64,000 nt of DNA from Rhodopseudomonas sp. BR0M22 (lineage in GTDB: Bacteria; Pseudomonadota; Alphaproteobacteria; Rhizobiales; Xanthobacteraceae). A program made the position numbers and the translations under genes. The stretch spans positions 1-64,000 of the forward strand of contig NZ_QUMK01000025.1 in NCBI RefSeq assembly GCF_010907035.1, read 5' to 3'. Shown piece by piece: positions 1-8,100 of the stretch. How positions within the stretch are numbered: position 1 is the stretch's first letter; each line of letters opens with the position of its first letter. The notes beneath the pieces were generated by a model. That model made no database searches, was not told where the DNA came from, and saw nothing but the letters and a program-made list of their open reading frames with translations.

Positions 1-36
1 CCGTCGTCGGCAGCGTCAGATGTGTATAAGGGACAG
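1..36. other. Sequencing adapter remnant (Nextera read-1 / Tn5 mosaic end)
   Basis: Bases 4-36 reproduce the 33-base Nextera read-1 adapter, ending in the Tn5 mosaic end, with a single A-to-G difference at base 31. It ends exactly where ordinary GC-rich sequence begins. Any protein called from the ATG at base 20 starts with the adapter-derived residues MCIRDS and is an artefact at its N-terminus. Bases 1-3 may be further adapter or index sequence. Confidence 0.96.
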
Positions 37-37
37 T

Positions 38-241
38 GCCAAGCTGCAGCAATCGCCCTCGCGCTTCGTGCCGTACCGGGAAGGTCTCGCCACCTATGAC
101 GGGCCGTTTCAATGGTGCGGCACCTGGCTGCATGAAGTCGGCCAGATGGGCGAGCCGGAGATCATGCGCGACAAGCGCCGGGTGGTCGTTGACCTGCTGA
201 CGCCGCATCTGGAAGCTGCGCGAAACCTGCCACCTCGCTGA
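38..241 (+). CDS. 3' end of an unidentified gene (truncated by contig edge)
   Basis: The reading frame is open from the adapter junction to a TGA at 239-241 and encodes the last 67 residues of a protein. The segment is hydrophilic and contains the stretch YREGLATYDGPFQWCGTWLH. There is no membrane segment, and I recognise no family. The true start lies upstream of the contig, and the ATG at base 20 belongs to the adapter. It reads toward the bacteriophytochrome gene about 90 bases downstream and could share its transcript. Bacteriophytochromes often neighbour a heme oxygenase, but I cannot match this tail to that family. Confidence 0.55.
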   Translation, partial: AKLQQSPSRFVPYREGLATYDGPFQWCGTWLHEVGQMGEPEIMRDKRRVVVDLLTPHLEAARNLPPR

Positions 242-331
242 TCCGGGTCAAAGCGTCCGCCACGGTCCCATCACAAGCTGTGCCGTCAGGCGGATGCCGG
301 AGCGGATGGCGGGAGGCCGAGCGAGGACGTG

Positions 332-2611
332 ATGGGTGAGCCTGATAGCGGCGGCATCGTCACCGCCAGGAACGTCGATCTGTCGAGCTGCGACCGCGAG
401 CTGGTGCAATATCCGGAAGCGATCCAGCCGCACGGCGCAATGCTCACGGTCGACGAGCAATCCGACCGGGTGCTGCACGCGAGCGCCAATTGCGCGGCGT
501 TCATCGGCAAGCCGCCCGAAGCGGTGATCGGCGCCCCGATCGCTTCCGTGCTCGGGCCGGGCTGGCGCGACCTGATCGGCTCGCTGCACCGGATGCCGCT
601 CGACAGCGGACCGGTCAACATCGCGCGGGAGTCCTTCCTCGGCTCGGACCAGGGCTGGCATCTGTTCGCCCACCGCTGCGGCGGGCTGATCATTCTCGAG
701 TTCGAGAAAGCCGAGCCGGAGGCCGCCGGAACGACATCGAACCTGTACTCCGAAGTCCGCGGCGACCTCGCCGCGCTGCAGGCGACCGAGGGCGTGCAGG
801 CGTTCTTCGATCTTGCCGTCGAACGGATCCGCGCCTTCACCGGCTACGACCGGGTGATGGCCTATCGCTTTGCCGAAGACGGCAGCGGCCAGGTGATCGC
901 CGAAGCGAGGCGCGACGACCTCGAACCCTATCTCGGGCTGCATTATCCCGCGACCGACATCCCGGCGCCGGCGCGGAGGCTGTTCGCACTGAGCTGGGTG
1001 CGGCACCTGCCGGATGTCGGCTACACGCCGGTGCCGCTGCTCGCCGCCAACTCACCGCTCGTCACCGGCCCGGTCGACATGAGTTTTGCGAGCCTGCGCA
1101 GCGTCTCGGTGATGTACACCGGCTATCTGAAGAACATGGGCGTGCAGTCGACGCTGGTGATGCCGCTGGTGAAGGAAGGCCGGCTGTGGGGCCTGATCTC
1201 GGCGATGCATCATGCCGCGCCGCGCCACATCTCGCATCAGATGCGGATGGCGGCGGAGTTTCTTGCGCATACGCTGTCGCTGCTGATGTCGGCCAAGGAA
1301 GACGCCGAACAGTTCGAACGGATCAGCGCCCGTAAGGCAGCCGCAGACGAACTCACCCGCCTGCTGACCAACGAGGCCGACGTCGGCGCAACGTTACGCA
1401 CGTCGGGCTCGCTCGACTTGCTGAACGCACTGATCGACGCCGGCGGCATTGTGGTGCTGTCCGGCGGCGACTTAGCAACCCGCGGCGACACACCAGCCCC
1501 CGGGCCGCTGCGCGAACTGACGACCTGGCTGCTCGATCACGCCGCGCCGGTGTTCGCCACTGATCGGCTGCCGGATCTCGCCCCCGCCGCGCAAGCCGTC
1601 GCCAGCCAGGCGAGCGGTGTTTTGGCGGTACGGCCGCTGCCCGAGCAGCCACTGCTGATCGCCTGGCTGCGGCCCGAGCAGATCGAGGACGTGCAATGGG
1701 CCGGCGACCCGCGCAAGCCGGTCGAAATCAGCGAGGCGGACGGGATGCAGCGGCTGCGGCCGCGCAACTCCTTTGCGCTGTGGAAGGAGAGCGTGCAGGG
1801 CCGCGCGGTGCCGTGGCGCGACGACGACAAGGATGCCGCTACGCGGCTGGCAACCGCCATCGCCGAGATCGTCGCGACCCGCAAGGGACGGATCGAGCGG
1901 ATCAACCGGGCGCTCGAAGCATCGCATTCGGAGCTCAGTCACTACACCGACGTCGCCTCCGCCGAACTCAAGGAGCATCTGCGCGGCATCCATCATCTCA
2001 CCACCTCGCTGCGCCGCCGCCAGGGCGAGGCGCTCGACGAGGAAGGCCGCCAGCAGGTCGCCACCATCCTGAAACTGACGCAACGGATGGACGCGCTGGT
2101 CGATGCGCTGCTCGACCGCAGCCGGGGCGGCAGCGAAGCAGCCTCCGAGACGGTCGACCTCGACGCCGTGCTCGATGACGCCCTGGTGCCGTTCGCGCGC
2201 CGGATCGCCGAAGACCGTATCGACGTCCGCCGGCCGATGCGGCTCGGCACGGCGCAGGGCCACCGCGAATGGATCGGCGAAGTCTTCACCAATCTGATCG
2301 GCAATGCGATCCGCTACAACGACAAGTCGGAACGCTGGATCGAGATCGGCGTCGAGGCCGGTCCGCCGCCGCGCTACTATGTGCGCGACAACGGCGTCGG
2401 GATCGCCGACGCCGATCAGCAATTGATCTTCCAGATGTTTCACCGCGTCGACCAGCCGGAGCAACGGGCGGACGGTGCCGGCGCCGGCCTCGCGATGACG
2501 CGCCGGATCGTGGCGCATCACGGCGGGCGGATCTGGGTGCAGTCCCGCCCCGGCGAAGGCTCGACGTTCTACTTCACCCTCGCCCCCGAGGCGGAGCACG
2601 GCGATGCGTAG
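332..2611 (+). CDS. Bacteriophytochrome histidine kinase lacking the H-box histidine
   Basis: Biliverdin-binding red/far-red photoreceptor of 759 residues with the classical PAS-GAF-PHY-HisKA-HATPase order. The chromophore cysteine is Cys20 (LSSCDREL), followed by IQPHG. The GAF pocket motif reads PATDIPAPARR (family: PASDIP), and the PHY tongue contains PRNSF. The C-terminal ATPase lobe has an N-box (NLIGNAIRYND), DNGVGIAD and GAGAGLA. The HisKA segment reads VASAELKEHLRGI where relatives have ASHDLxEPLR, so the phospho-acceptor His is Ala544 and the usual Pro is His. Ordinary autophosphorylation therefore looks lost, though ATP binding looks intact. I chose ATG 332, since GAGGA at 323-327 spaces well; a GTG lies one codon upstream. 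Its end overlaps the K+ channel gene by 8 bases, implying coupled translation. No heme oxygenase is visible in the window. Confidence 0.93.
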   Translation: MGEPDSGGIVTARNVDLSSCDRELVQYPEAIQPHGAMLTVDEQSDRVLHASANCAAFIGKPPEAVIGAPIASVLGPGWRDLIGSLHRMPLDSGPVNIARESFLGSDQGWHLFAHRCGGLIILEFEKAEPEAAGTTSNLYSEVRGDLAALQATEGVQAFFDLAVERIRAFTGYDRVMAYRFAEDGSGQVIAEARRDDLEPYLGLHYPATDIPAPARRLFALSWVRHLPDVGYTPVPLLAANSPLVTGPVDMSFASLRSVSVMYTGYLKNMGVQSTLVMPLVKEGRLWGLISAMHHAAPRHISHQMRMAAEFLAHTLSLLMSAKEDAEQFERISARKAAADELTRLLTNEADVGATLRTSGSLDLLNALIDAGGIVVLSGGDLATRGDTPAPGPLRELTTWLLDHAAPVFATDRLPDLAPAAQAVASQASGVLAVRPLPEQPLLIAWLRPEQIEDVQWAGDPRKPVEISEADGMQRLRPRNSFALWKESVQGRAVPWRDDDKDAATRLATAIAEIVATRKGRIERINRALEASHSELSHYTDVASAELKEHLRGIHHLTTSLRRRQGEALDEEGRQQVATILKLTQRMDALVDALLDRSRGGSEAASETVDLDAVLDDALVPFARRIAEDRIDVRRPMRLGTAQGHREWIGEVFTNLIGNAIRYNDKSERWIEIGVEAGPPPRYYVRDNGVGIADADQQLIFQMFHRVDQPEQRADGAGAGLAMTRRIVAHHGGRIWVQSRPGEGSTFYFTLAPEAEHGDA

Positions 2612-4244
2612 CATCGTCCGCCTCGGTCTGTCGCGGCTGCGCCCGCCGCTGATCCTGCTGGCGCTGGTGTTTACGCTGTCGACGCTCGGCCTAATGCTGA
2701 TCCCGGGGATCGATGCCGATGGACGCCCGTGGCGGATGACGCTGTTCGAGGCGTTCTACTTCGTCACCTACACGGCAACGACGATCGGCTTCGGCGAACT
2801 GCCGCATCCGTTCACCGACCAACAGCGCGTCTTCGTCACCATCATCATCTATCTGTCGGTGATCGGCTGGGCGTGGCTGCTGGGTTCGCTGCTCAGCCTG
2901 GTTCAGGAGAAGGCGTTTCAGCAGGCGCTGGTCGACCGCCGGTTTCGCCGCGCGGTCGAAAAGCTCGATCAGCCGTTCTATCTGGTGTGCGGGCTCGGCG
3001 ACACCGGCATGACCGTGGTGCACGCGCTGCGCCAGCTCGGTTCCCGTCTGGTCGCGATCGACAAGGACGAACGCTCGGTGCAGCAGCTCGAGATCGAGGG
3101 ACTGAACGGCAAAGCGCCGGCGCTGGTCGCCGACGCCCGCTCGCCCGAAACTCTCACCGCCGCCGGCCTGATGAAGCCCGAATGCAGCGGCGTGCTGACG
3201 CTGTGCAACGACGACGAGGTCAACCTCGCGGTCGCGATCGCGGCTTCGATCCTGCGGCCGGGCCTGCCGGTGATCGGCCGCGCCGATACGCAAGCGACCG
3301 CGGCGTCGATGAGTTCGCTCGGCACGCACCGGGTGATCAATCCGTTCCGCGAGTTCGCCGAACACCTGACGCTGGCGATGCGGGCGCCGGACGTCTACCG
3401 GCTGACCGCCTGGCTGACCAGCGCACCCGGCGCCTATCTGTTTCCGAGCGCGCCGGCGCGAATGCCGGCGGCGCCCGGGCATTGGATTGTCTGCGGCTAC
3501 GGCCGGTTCGGCCGCGAGGTCGTGGCCGCCGTGCAGCGCGGCGGCTTCACCGCCGCAGTGATCGACCCGGTCGGCTCACGGGTCGATGGTCGTCATGCCG
3601 TCCACGGCCGCGGCGCCGATGTTGCGGCGCTGCACGAGGCCGGCATCGGCCATGCGTCAGGTATCGTCGCGGGCACCGACGATGACGCCGAGAATCTGGC
3701 GATCGCGCTGGCGGCGCGGCGGTTGAAACCGGAAATCTTCGTGATCGCGCGGCAGAACCAGCGCGCCAGCCGGATGCTGTTCGCCAAGCTCGGCGCCGAC
3801 ATCACCATGGTGCCGAGCGAGATCATCGCCAATCAGTGTCTGGCCGCGCTGCGCACGCCGCTCTTGGCGGACTTCCTCGAAGCCGCACGTCACCAGGATG
3901 CGTTCTGGGCCTTCACGCTGTCGGAGCGGCTGCGCGCCGCGCTCGGCAACGAGACGCCGCAGTTCTGGAGCACGGTGCTCGACGCCGACCATGCACCGAA
4001 CCTCGTGGGCAGCGACGGCGCGCCGAGACAGCCGCCGACGGTGGCCGGCCTGTGCGTCGATCCGGAGCACCACGACGCCGCGCACCCGCTGCGGCAACGT
4101 GCGATCGTGCTGCGGCTGATCCGAGGCGATACCACGATCGAGACCCCCGCAGACGAAGCCGTGCTGCAGCCAGGCGATACGCTGCTGTGCGTCGGCTCCG
4201 CAGCTGTCCGTGCAACACAGCAGCGGCGGCTCGGAGGCCGCTGA
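2604..4244 (+). CDS. Two-TM potassium channel with two RCK (TrkA-N/TrkA-C) domains
   Basis: A 546-residue inner-membrane K+ channel-like protein. TM1 spans about residues 14-34, the pore loop 48-66 and TM2 77-100. The selectivity filter is TIGFG (60-64) followed by Glu, a variant of the usual TVGYGD. Two cytoplasmic nucleotide-binding Rossmann modules follow, with fingerprints CGLGDTG (about 129-135) and CGYGRFG (about 297-303). Each has a central RCK fold, and a TrkA_C-like region lies near the C-terminus. Having both RCK modules in one chain resembles tandem-RCK channels, which are gated by ligands such as Ca2+ or nucleotides. The start ATG lies inside the bacteriophytochrome stop region (8-base overlap), so the two proteins are probably made together. 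A light-linked role is an inference from this arrangement only. Confidence 0.88.
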   Translation: MRSIVRLGLSRLRPPLILLALVFTLSTLGLMLIPGIDADGRPWRMTLFEAFYFVTYTATTIGFGELPHPFTDQQRVFVTIIIYLSVIGWAWLLGSLLSLVQEKAFQQALVDRRFRRAVEKLDQPFYLVCGLGDTGMTVVHALRQLGSRLVAIDKDERSVQQLEIEGLNGKAPALVADARSPETLTAAGLMKPECSGVLTLCNDDEVNLAVAIAASILRPGLPVIGRADTQATAASMSSLGTHRVINPFREFAEHLTLAMRAPDVYRLTAWLTSAPGAYLFPSAPARMPAAPGHWIVCGYGRFGREVVAAVQRGGFTAAVIDPVGSRVDGRHAVHGRGADVAALHEAGIGHASGIVAGTDDDAENLAIALAARRLKPEIFVIARQNQRASRMLFAKLGADITMVPSEIIANQCLAALRTPLLADFLEAARHQDAFWAFTLSERLRAALGNETPQFWSTVLDADHAPNLVGSDGAPRQPPTVAGLCVDPEHHDAAHPLRQRAIVLRLIRGDTTIETPADEAVLQPGDTLLCVGSAAVRATQQRRLGGR

Positions 4245-4250
4245 GACGCG

Positions 4251-5075
4251 TCAGAACGAGACGCGATGCAACGCGACGCTGTCGTGCAGCGAGAACAGCG
4301 GCCCGTCGTACATGAACGAGCACTGGTGGATGACGATACGGTCGGCCTCGACGCTGACATGGGCGTAGTCCGGCGGCTCGTGCGAACCGGGAATGTGGCC
4401 CTCGGCCACCAGATCGAACGCGACCTGATGCGCCAGCCCGCGCTGGATGTGATACGGGATGCCGCGCCACACCCCGGAAATCGGCCGGTGCAGGTGCCCC
4501 ATGAACAGATAGTCCGGCGTGCGGGTGCGGGCGATCACCTCCCACTCGGCGTCCGGATTGGCGAGCCGGATCGTATCCATGTAGCGCAGCCCGGTGTCGA
4601 ACGGCGGGTGATGTTGGAACAGCAGCAGCGGCCGGTCGGCGGGCGCCTCCGCCAGCGCGTGTTCGAGGAACGCCAGCCGCGCGTCGCACAACAGCCCGGA
4701 ATGATCGGGCGCGGCCTCGTTCAGCGTATCCAGCGTGACGATCGTCGCCGCCTCGAACACCTGCATGGTCTGCACGAAGCCGTTCGCATCGCGCGGCACG
4801 CCGGGGAAGAATTTGGCGAAGGCCTCGCGCTTGTCGTGATTGCCCATCATCAGCATGGTCGGCGCGCGCAATCCCGCCAACACCGAAGCCAGATTGTCGT
4901 AGGCCGGCTCCTCGCCCCAATGCGCCAGATCGCCGGTGACGATCACGAACGCGATGTCGGGATGCTCGCGGTTGATCCGGGCCACCGCGGCACTGAGCCG
5001 CTCGGCGGGATCGAGCCCGTAGATGCGGCGGCCGCGGGCGACGAAATGCGTATCGGTGAGAACGACGAACTTCAT
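4251..5075 (-). CDS. Metallophosphoesterase, GpdQ/CpdA-like (second of a tandem pair)
   Basis: A 274-residue cytoplasmic calcineurin-like phosphoesterase; no signal peptide. The dinuclear-metal motifs are all present: DTH near residue 8, GDLAHWG, GNHDKR, a histidine in QHHPP and GHLH. Its start (MKFVVLTDTHF...RRIYG) closely resembles the glycerophosphodiesterase GpdQ, which hydrolyses glycerophosphodiesters; cyclic-nucleotide phosphodiesterase is the main alternative. It is the last gene of the minus-strand transporter operon, and its ATG overlaps the upstream stop in an ATGA. The longer open frame upstream is rejected because it would run deep into the preceding gene. It ends six bases from the convergent K+ channel gene. 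Confidence 0.85.
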   Translation of the reverse strand: MKFVVLTDTHFVARGRRIYGLDPAERLSAAVARINREHPDIAFVIVTGDLAHWGEEPAYDNLASVLAGLRAPTMLMMGNHDKREAFAKFFPGVPRDANGFVQTMQVFEAATIVTLDTLNEAAPDHSGLLCDARLAFLEHALAEAPADRPLLLFQHHPPFDTGLRYMDTIRLANPDAEWEVIARTRTPDYLFMGHLHRPISGVWRGIPYHIQRGLAHQVAFDLVAEGHIPGSHEPPDYAHVSVEADRIVIHQCSFMYDGPLFSLHDSVALHRVSF

Positions 5076-5896
5076 CGCAGCATGGTCTCCCTGTTCCAGG
5101 CGTTGTAGTCGGGCGAGCCCTCGACCCGGACCTCGCCGGTGTAGCCGAACTCGACCATGTGAACGGTGACGTAGTCGTCGCCGAAGAACACCACGCCGTA
5201 GGATTCCGGCAGGTCGGAAGCGCTCAGCATCCGGCGCTCTGAGAACAGCGGATAGCTGGCATGGTTGGTGCCGCGCAGCGAGCTGACCGGCACGCCGGCC
5301 ACCGAGCCGGCCAGCGGCAGATGGCAATGGCCGAAGAAGATATGGCGGATGCGGTCGCGATGCCGGCCGACGATCTGGCGGAACGCGCTATCGTCGAGCA
5401 GCCGGATCTGATCCATCGGGGCCAGATGCGTCGGCATCGGATTGTGATGCATGAACAGCAGGAACGGCCCGGGATGTTCGGCGAGCTGCCGGCTCAGCCA
5501 CGCCCTGCGCGTCTCGCAATAGCGCCCCGCATGGGTGCCGGCCTCGGCGGTGTCGAGCAGCAGGCAGCGACCGGCCGGCGTGTCGACCACGCCCTGCGCC
5601 AGGCCGTGCTCGTCGGCATAGTCCGGAAACACGCTCAGGAACGTCTCGCGGGAATCGTGATTGCCGATGCACAGCCGCACCGGAATCGGAAACGCGTCGA
5701 TCTGCGCTTTCAGCCAGCGATAGTCGTCGGCGTCGCCCCAGTCCGACAGGTCGCCGGTGATCACCATCAGCTCGGCATCGTGATGGTCGCGCAGGATATG
5801 GGTCAGCGCCCGCTCGAAATTCAGCCGTGGATTGCGTCCGCCGATCGTCGCGCCCGGCGTGGTGAGGTGGATGTCGCTGAGATGGATCAGTTTCAT
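5072..5896 (-). CDS. Metallophosphoesterase, GpdQ/CpdA-like (first of a tandem pair)
   Basis: A 274-residue calcineurin-like phosphoesterase with DIH (LSDIHL), GDLSDWG, GNHDSRE, MHHNP and GHCH, so a complete two-metal site. It is paralogous to the next gene, sharing motif spacing and a GNHDxREx(F) block. No signal peptide is seen, so it should act in the cytoplasm on whatever the adjacent importer brings in; glycerophosphodiesters are the best guess. The start MKLIHLSD is chosen over a frame four codons longer because GGAG sits about 7 bases upstream. It lies 64 bases downstream of the binding-protein gene, with a strong hairpin in the gap. Confidence 0.85.
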   Translation of the reverse strand: MKLIHLSDIHLTTPGATIGGRNPRLNFERALTHILRDHHDAELMVITGDLSDWGDADDYRWLKAQIDAFPIPVRLCIGNHDSRETFLSVFPDYADEHGLAQGVVDTPAGRCLLLDTAEAGTHAGRYCETRRAWLSRQLAEHPGPFLLFMHHNPMPTHLAPMDQIRLLDDSAFRQIVGRHRDRIRHIFFGHCHLPLAGSVAGVPVSSLRGTNHASYPLFSERRMLSASDLPESYGVVFFGDDYVTVHMVEFGYTGEVRVEGSPDYNAWNRETMLR

Positions 5897-5915
5897 GGCC
5901 CGCTCCAAAACGAGA

Positions 5916-5946
5916 CGCGACGGAGCGCAGGATGCACTCCGTCGCG
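5916..5946 (-). terminator. Intra-operon stem-loop between binding protein and phosphoesterases
   Basis: A perfect 10-bp inverted repeat, CGCGACGGAG / CTCCGTCGCG, surrounds an 11-base loop that can itself pair partly. Read on the minus strand it follows the binding-protein stop by 14 bases and is soon followed by TTTT. It may be an attenuator, or a 3'-protective hairpin that keeps binding-protein mRNA more abundant than the downstream messages, as is common in ABC importer operons. Confidence 0.6.
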
Positions 5947-5960
5947 AGTTTGTCCGCGCG

Positions 5961-7241
5961 TTACTTGGCGGCGCCGACGGTCTTCGGCAGCAGGGCCTGG
6001 ACGTCGCGGCTCATGTCCGCCAGCACCGCGTCCGGCTCCTTGGCGCGCGCGCCGGAGACGATCGAGTTGAGGTGGTCCTTGATCACGTCGGTGATCTTCA
6101 GGCCGTTGTCGCCGGGGAACGCGTACCACTTGGTCAGCAGGCCGAGCTGGCTGACCGCGGTGTAGTTGTTCGGGTTCTTCTCGTAGAAGTCCTTCAGATA
6201 GACGTCGTTGGCGACCTTGTTGGGCGGCATGTAGCCGGTGGTCTCGGCCATGATCGCCGCGCCCTTCGGGCCGGTCCAGAACTTCACCACTTCCCAGGCA
6301 GCGTCGCGCTTGGCCTTGTCCTTGGCGGTGATCAGCACGACGTTGCCGCCGGCCGGCAGCCGGCCGTTCGGCTTGACCACGTCGGGGAACGCGATGGTCT
6401 TCAACGCGAACTTGCCGCCGATCATGTCGGTGGTCTTCTTCAGGTCCGAAGTCGAGGTGATGTGGATGCCGGTCTTGCCGGCCGCGAAGGTGGCGCGCAT
6501 CGACGGCTGGTCGAGATTCGGCATGCCGCCTTCGGTGACCAGGCGGGCGATGGTGCGCATCGCGAACTGGCCTTCGGGGCCGTCGAACGCCACCTTGGTT
6601 TCATCGGCGTTGAGCATGGTGCCGCCGCGCGAGAACACCGGCGCCTGCCACAGCCAGTTGCCGGTGATGTCCCAGGCATAGGTGATGCCGTTGGTGTCGG
6701 GGCCGAGCGCCTTCACTTTCTTGGCCAGATCCAACAGGCCGTCCCAGGTGGTCGGCAGGTTGTTCACGTCGCCGCCGGCCTGCTTCACCAGGTCGAGATT
6801 GACGTAGACGATCGGCAGCGAGATCGCGAACGGCAGCGCATAGACTTTGCCGCTGGCGGTGCCGATGTCGTACATCGCCTGATGGAAGCCCTGCTTGTCG
6901 AAATCCTTCTCGGCCGCGATGTAGCCGTCGAGCGGCGCCGGGATATTCTTGTCGACCAGAACGCGGATGCGGTTCAGGCCCTGGAAGGTGACGTCCGGCA
7001 GCTGATTGGTCACCGCCTCGCGCAGCACCTTCTGGGTGGCCTCTTCATACGACTCGTAAGGTGCACGGAACGTCACCTTGATCTCCGGATGCACCTTGGC
7101 GAACTCTTCGGCGATCCGCTTGTGGGTCTCGGTGAACAGCTCCGGATACGGGAACTGCAGCACCACTTCGGTCTGCTGCTGGGCGTGGGCGATACCCGCA
7201 ACCAGCGTCATCGCGGCTGCGGCGATCCATCTCTTCAGCAT
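5961..7241 (-). CDS. ABC importer periplasmic binding protein, UgpB/CUT1-like
   Basis: A 426-residue extracellular solute-binding protein family 1 member. A Sec signal peptide (MLKRWIAAAAM..., cleavage after AHA near residue 20) precedes the mature protein. It delivers substrate to the two permeases encoded immediately upstream in the operon. Family resemblance is to glycerol-3-phosphate and sugar binders (UgpB type); the ligand cannot be read from sequence, but the two phosphodiesterases downstream favour a glycerophospho-compound. AGGAGA lies 5 bases before the ATG. A hairpin follows the stop. Confidence 0.88.
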   Translation of the reverse strand: MLKRWIAAAAMTLVAGIAHAQQQTEVVLQFPYPELFTETHKRIAEEFAKVHPEIKVTFRAPYESYEEATQKVLREAVTNQLPDVTFQGLNRIRVLVDKNIPAPLDGYIAAEKDFDKQGFHQAMYDIGTASGKVYALPFAISLPIVYVNLDLVKQAGGDVNNLPTTWDGLLDLAKKVKALGPDTNGITYAWDITGNWLWQAPVFSRGGTMLNADETKVAFDGPEGQFAMRTIARLVTEGGMPNLDQPSMRATFAAGKTGIHITSTSDLKKTTDMIGGKFALKTIAFPDVVKPNGRLPAGGNVVLITAKDKAKRDAAWEVVKFWTGPKGAAIMAETTGYMPPNKVANDVYLKDFYEKNPNNYTAVSQLGLLTKWYAFPGDNGLKITDVIKDHLNSIVSGARAKEPDAVLADMSRDVQALLPKTVGAAK

Positions 7242-7263
7242 ATCGGTCTCCTGTTGGGTTGGA

Positions 7264-8100
7264 TTACTTGAGTCCGGTCAAAGTGATGCCTTCGATGAAG
7301 CGGCGCTGCGCGAGCAGGAAGGCGACGACGAGCGGGGTGATGATCACGATCGCGGCCGCCATCAGCGGGCCGTAGCTGGTGCCCGCCTCGGCGTTGCGGA
7401 AATGCGCGACCGCGAGCGGCGGCGTGTAATACTGCTGGCTGTTGAGTACGATCAGCGGCCAGAAATAATCGTTCCAATGCGCCACCACCGAGAAGATGCC
7501 GAACGCCGTGACGGCCGGGATCGCGGTCGGCAGCATCACCCGCCAGACGATCGCGAACTCCGACATCCCGTCCATCCGCGCGGCGTCGAGCAGATCGTCC
7601 GGCACGGTCATGAAGAACTGCCGCATCAGGAAGATGCCGAACACCGAGATGGTGAACGGCAACACCAGTGCCGCGTAGCTGTCGAGCGCGCCGAGCTGAT
7701 ACAGCAGCAGGAACACCGGGATCGCGGTCGCCTGCGGCGGGATCAGGATGCCGAACAGCACCAGCGCGAACAGCGCCTTGCGCCCGAGGAAGCGCAGCTT
7801 GGCGAGCGCATAGGCGGCCGGCAGTGCGACCAGCACCTGGCAGGTGAAGATCGCCACCGTGACGATCACGCCGTTGAGCAGGAAGCGGCCGAGATCGGCC
7901 TTGCCGAACGCGATGCGCAGATTGTCCCACAGCGCGAAATGATGCGGGATCAGATGAAGGTCGCTGGAATAAATCTCGTCCGGCGGCTTGGAGGCCGTCG
8001 ACAGCATCCAGACGAACGGCGCCAGCATCAGCACGGCTCCACACATCAGAGCGGCGTGGCGGAGGCTGGAGCGGATCAGGCTTCGTCGCGCGGCGCTCAT
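7264..8100 (-). CDS. ABC importer inner-membrane permease, UgpE/MalG-like
   Basis: A 278-residue binding-protein-dependent transport permease. It has an N-terminal membrane segment (about 14-35), a periplasmic loop, then five more hydrophobic helices. The cytoplasmic EAA loop reads DAARMDGMSEFAIVWRVMLPTAIPA (abridged: AARMDG...LP). It pairs with the UgpA-like permease encoded just before it. The start is set by an ATGA overlap with that gene; the longer open frame is rejected. The protein ends 22 bases before the binding-protein gene. Confidence 0.88.
   Translation of the reverse strand: MSAARRSLIRSSLRHAALMCGAVLMLAPFVWMLSTASKPPDEIYSSDLHLIPHHFALWDNLRIAFGKADLGRFLLNGVIVTVAIFTCQVLVALPAAYALAKLRFLGRKALFALVLFGILIPPQATAIPVFLLLYQLGALDSYAALVLPFTISVFGIFLMRQFFMTVPDDLLDAARMDGMSEFAIVWRVMLPTAIPAVTAFGIFSVVAHWNDYFWPLIVLNSQQYYTPPLAVAHFRNAEAGTSYGPLMAAAIVIITPLVVAFLLAQRRFIEGITLTGLK

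Noticed and set aside
20-37. ATG at base 20 as a true gene start
   Set aside because: It lies in the adapter; MCIRDS is an adapter translation product.
5832-7271. 479-codon open frame antisense to the binding-protein gene
   Set aside because: Its sequence is rich in Arg, His, Gly and Val from reverse reading, without domains. The minus strand has signal peptide and family motifs.
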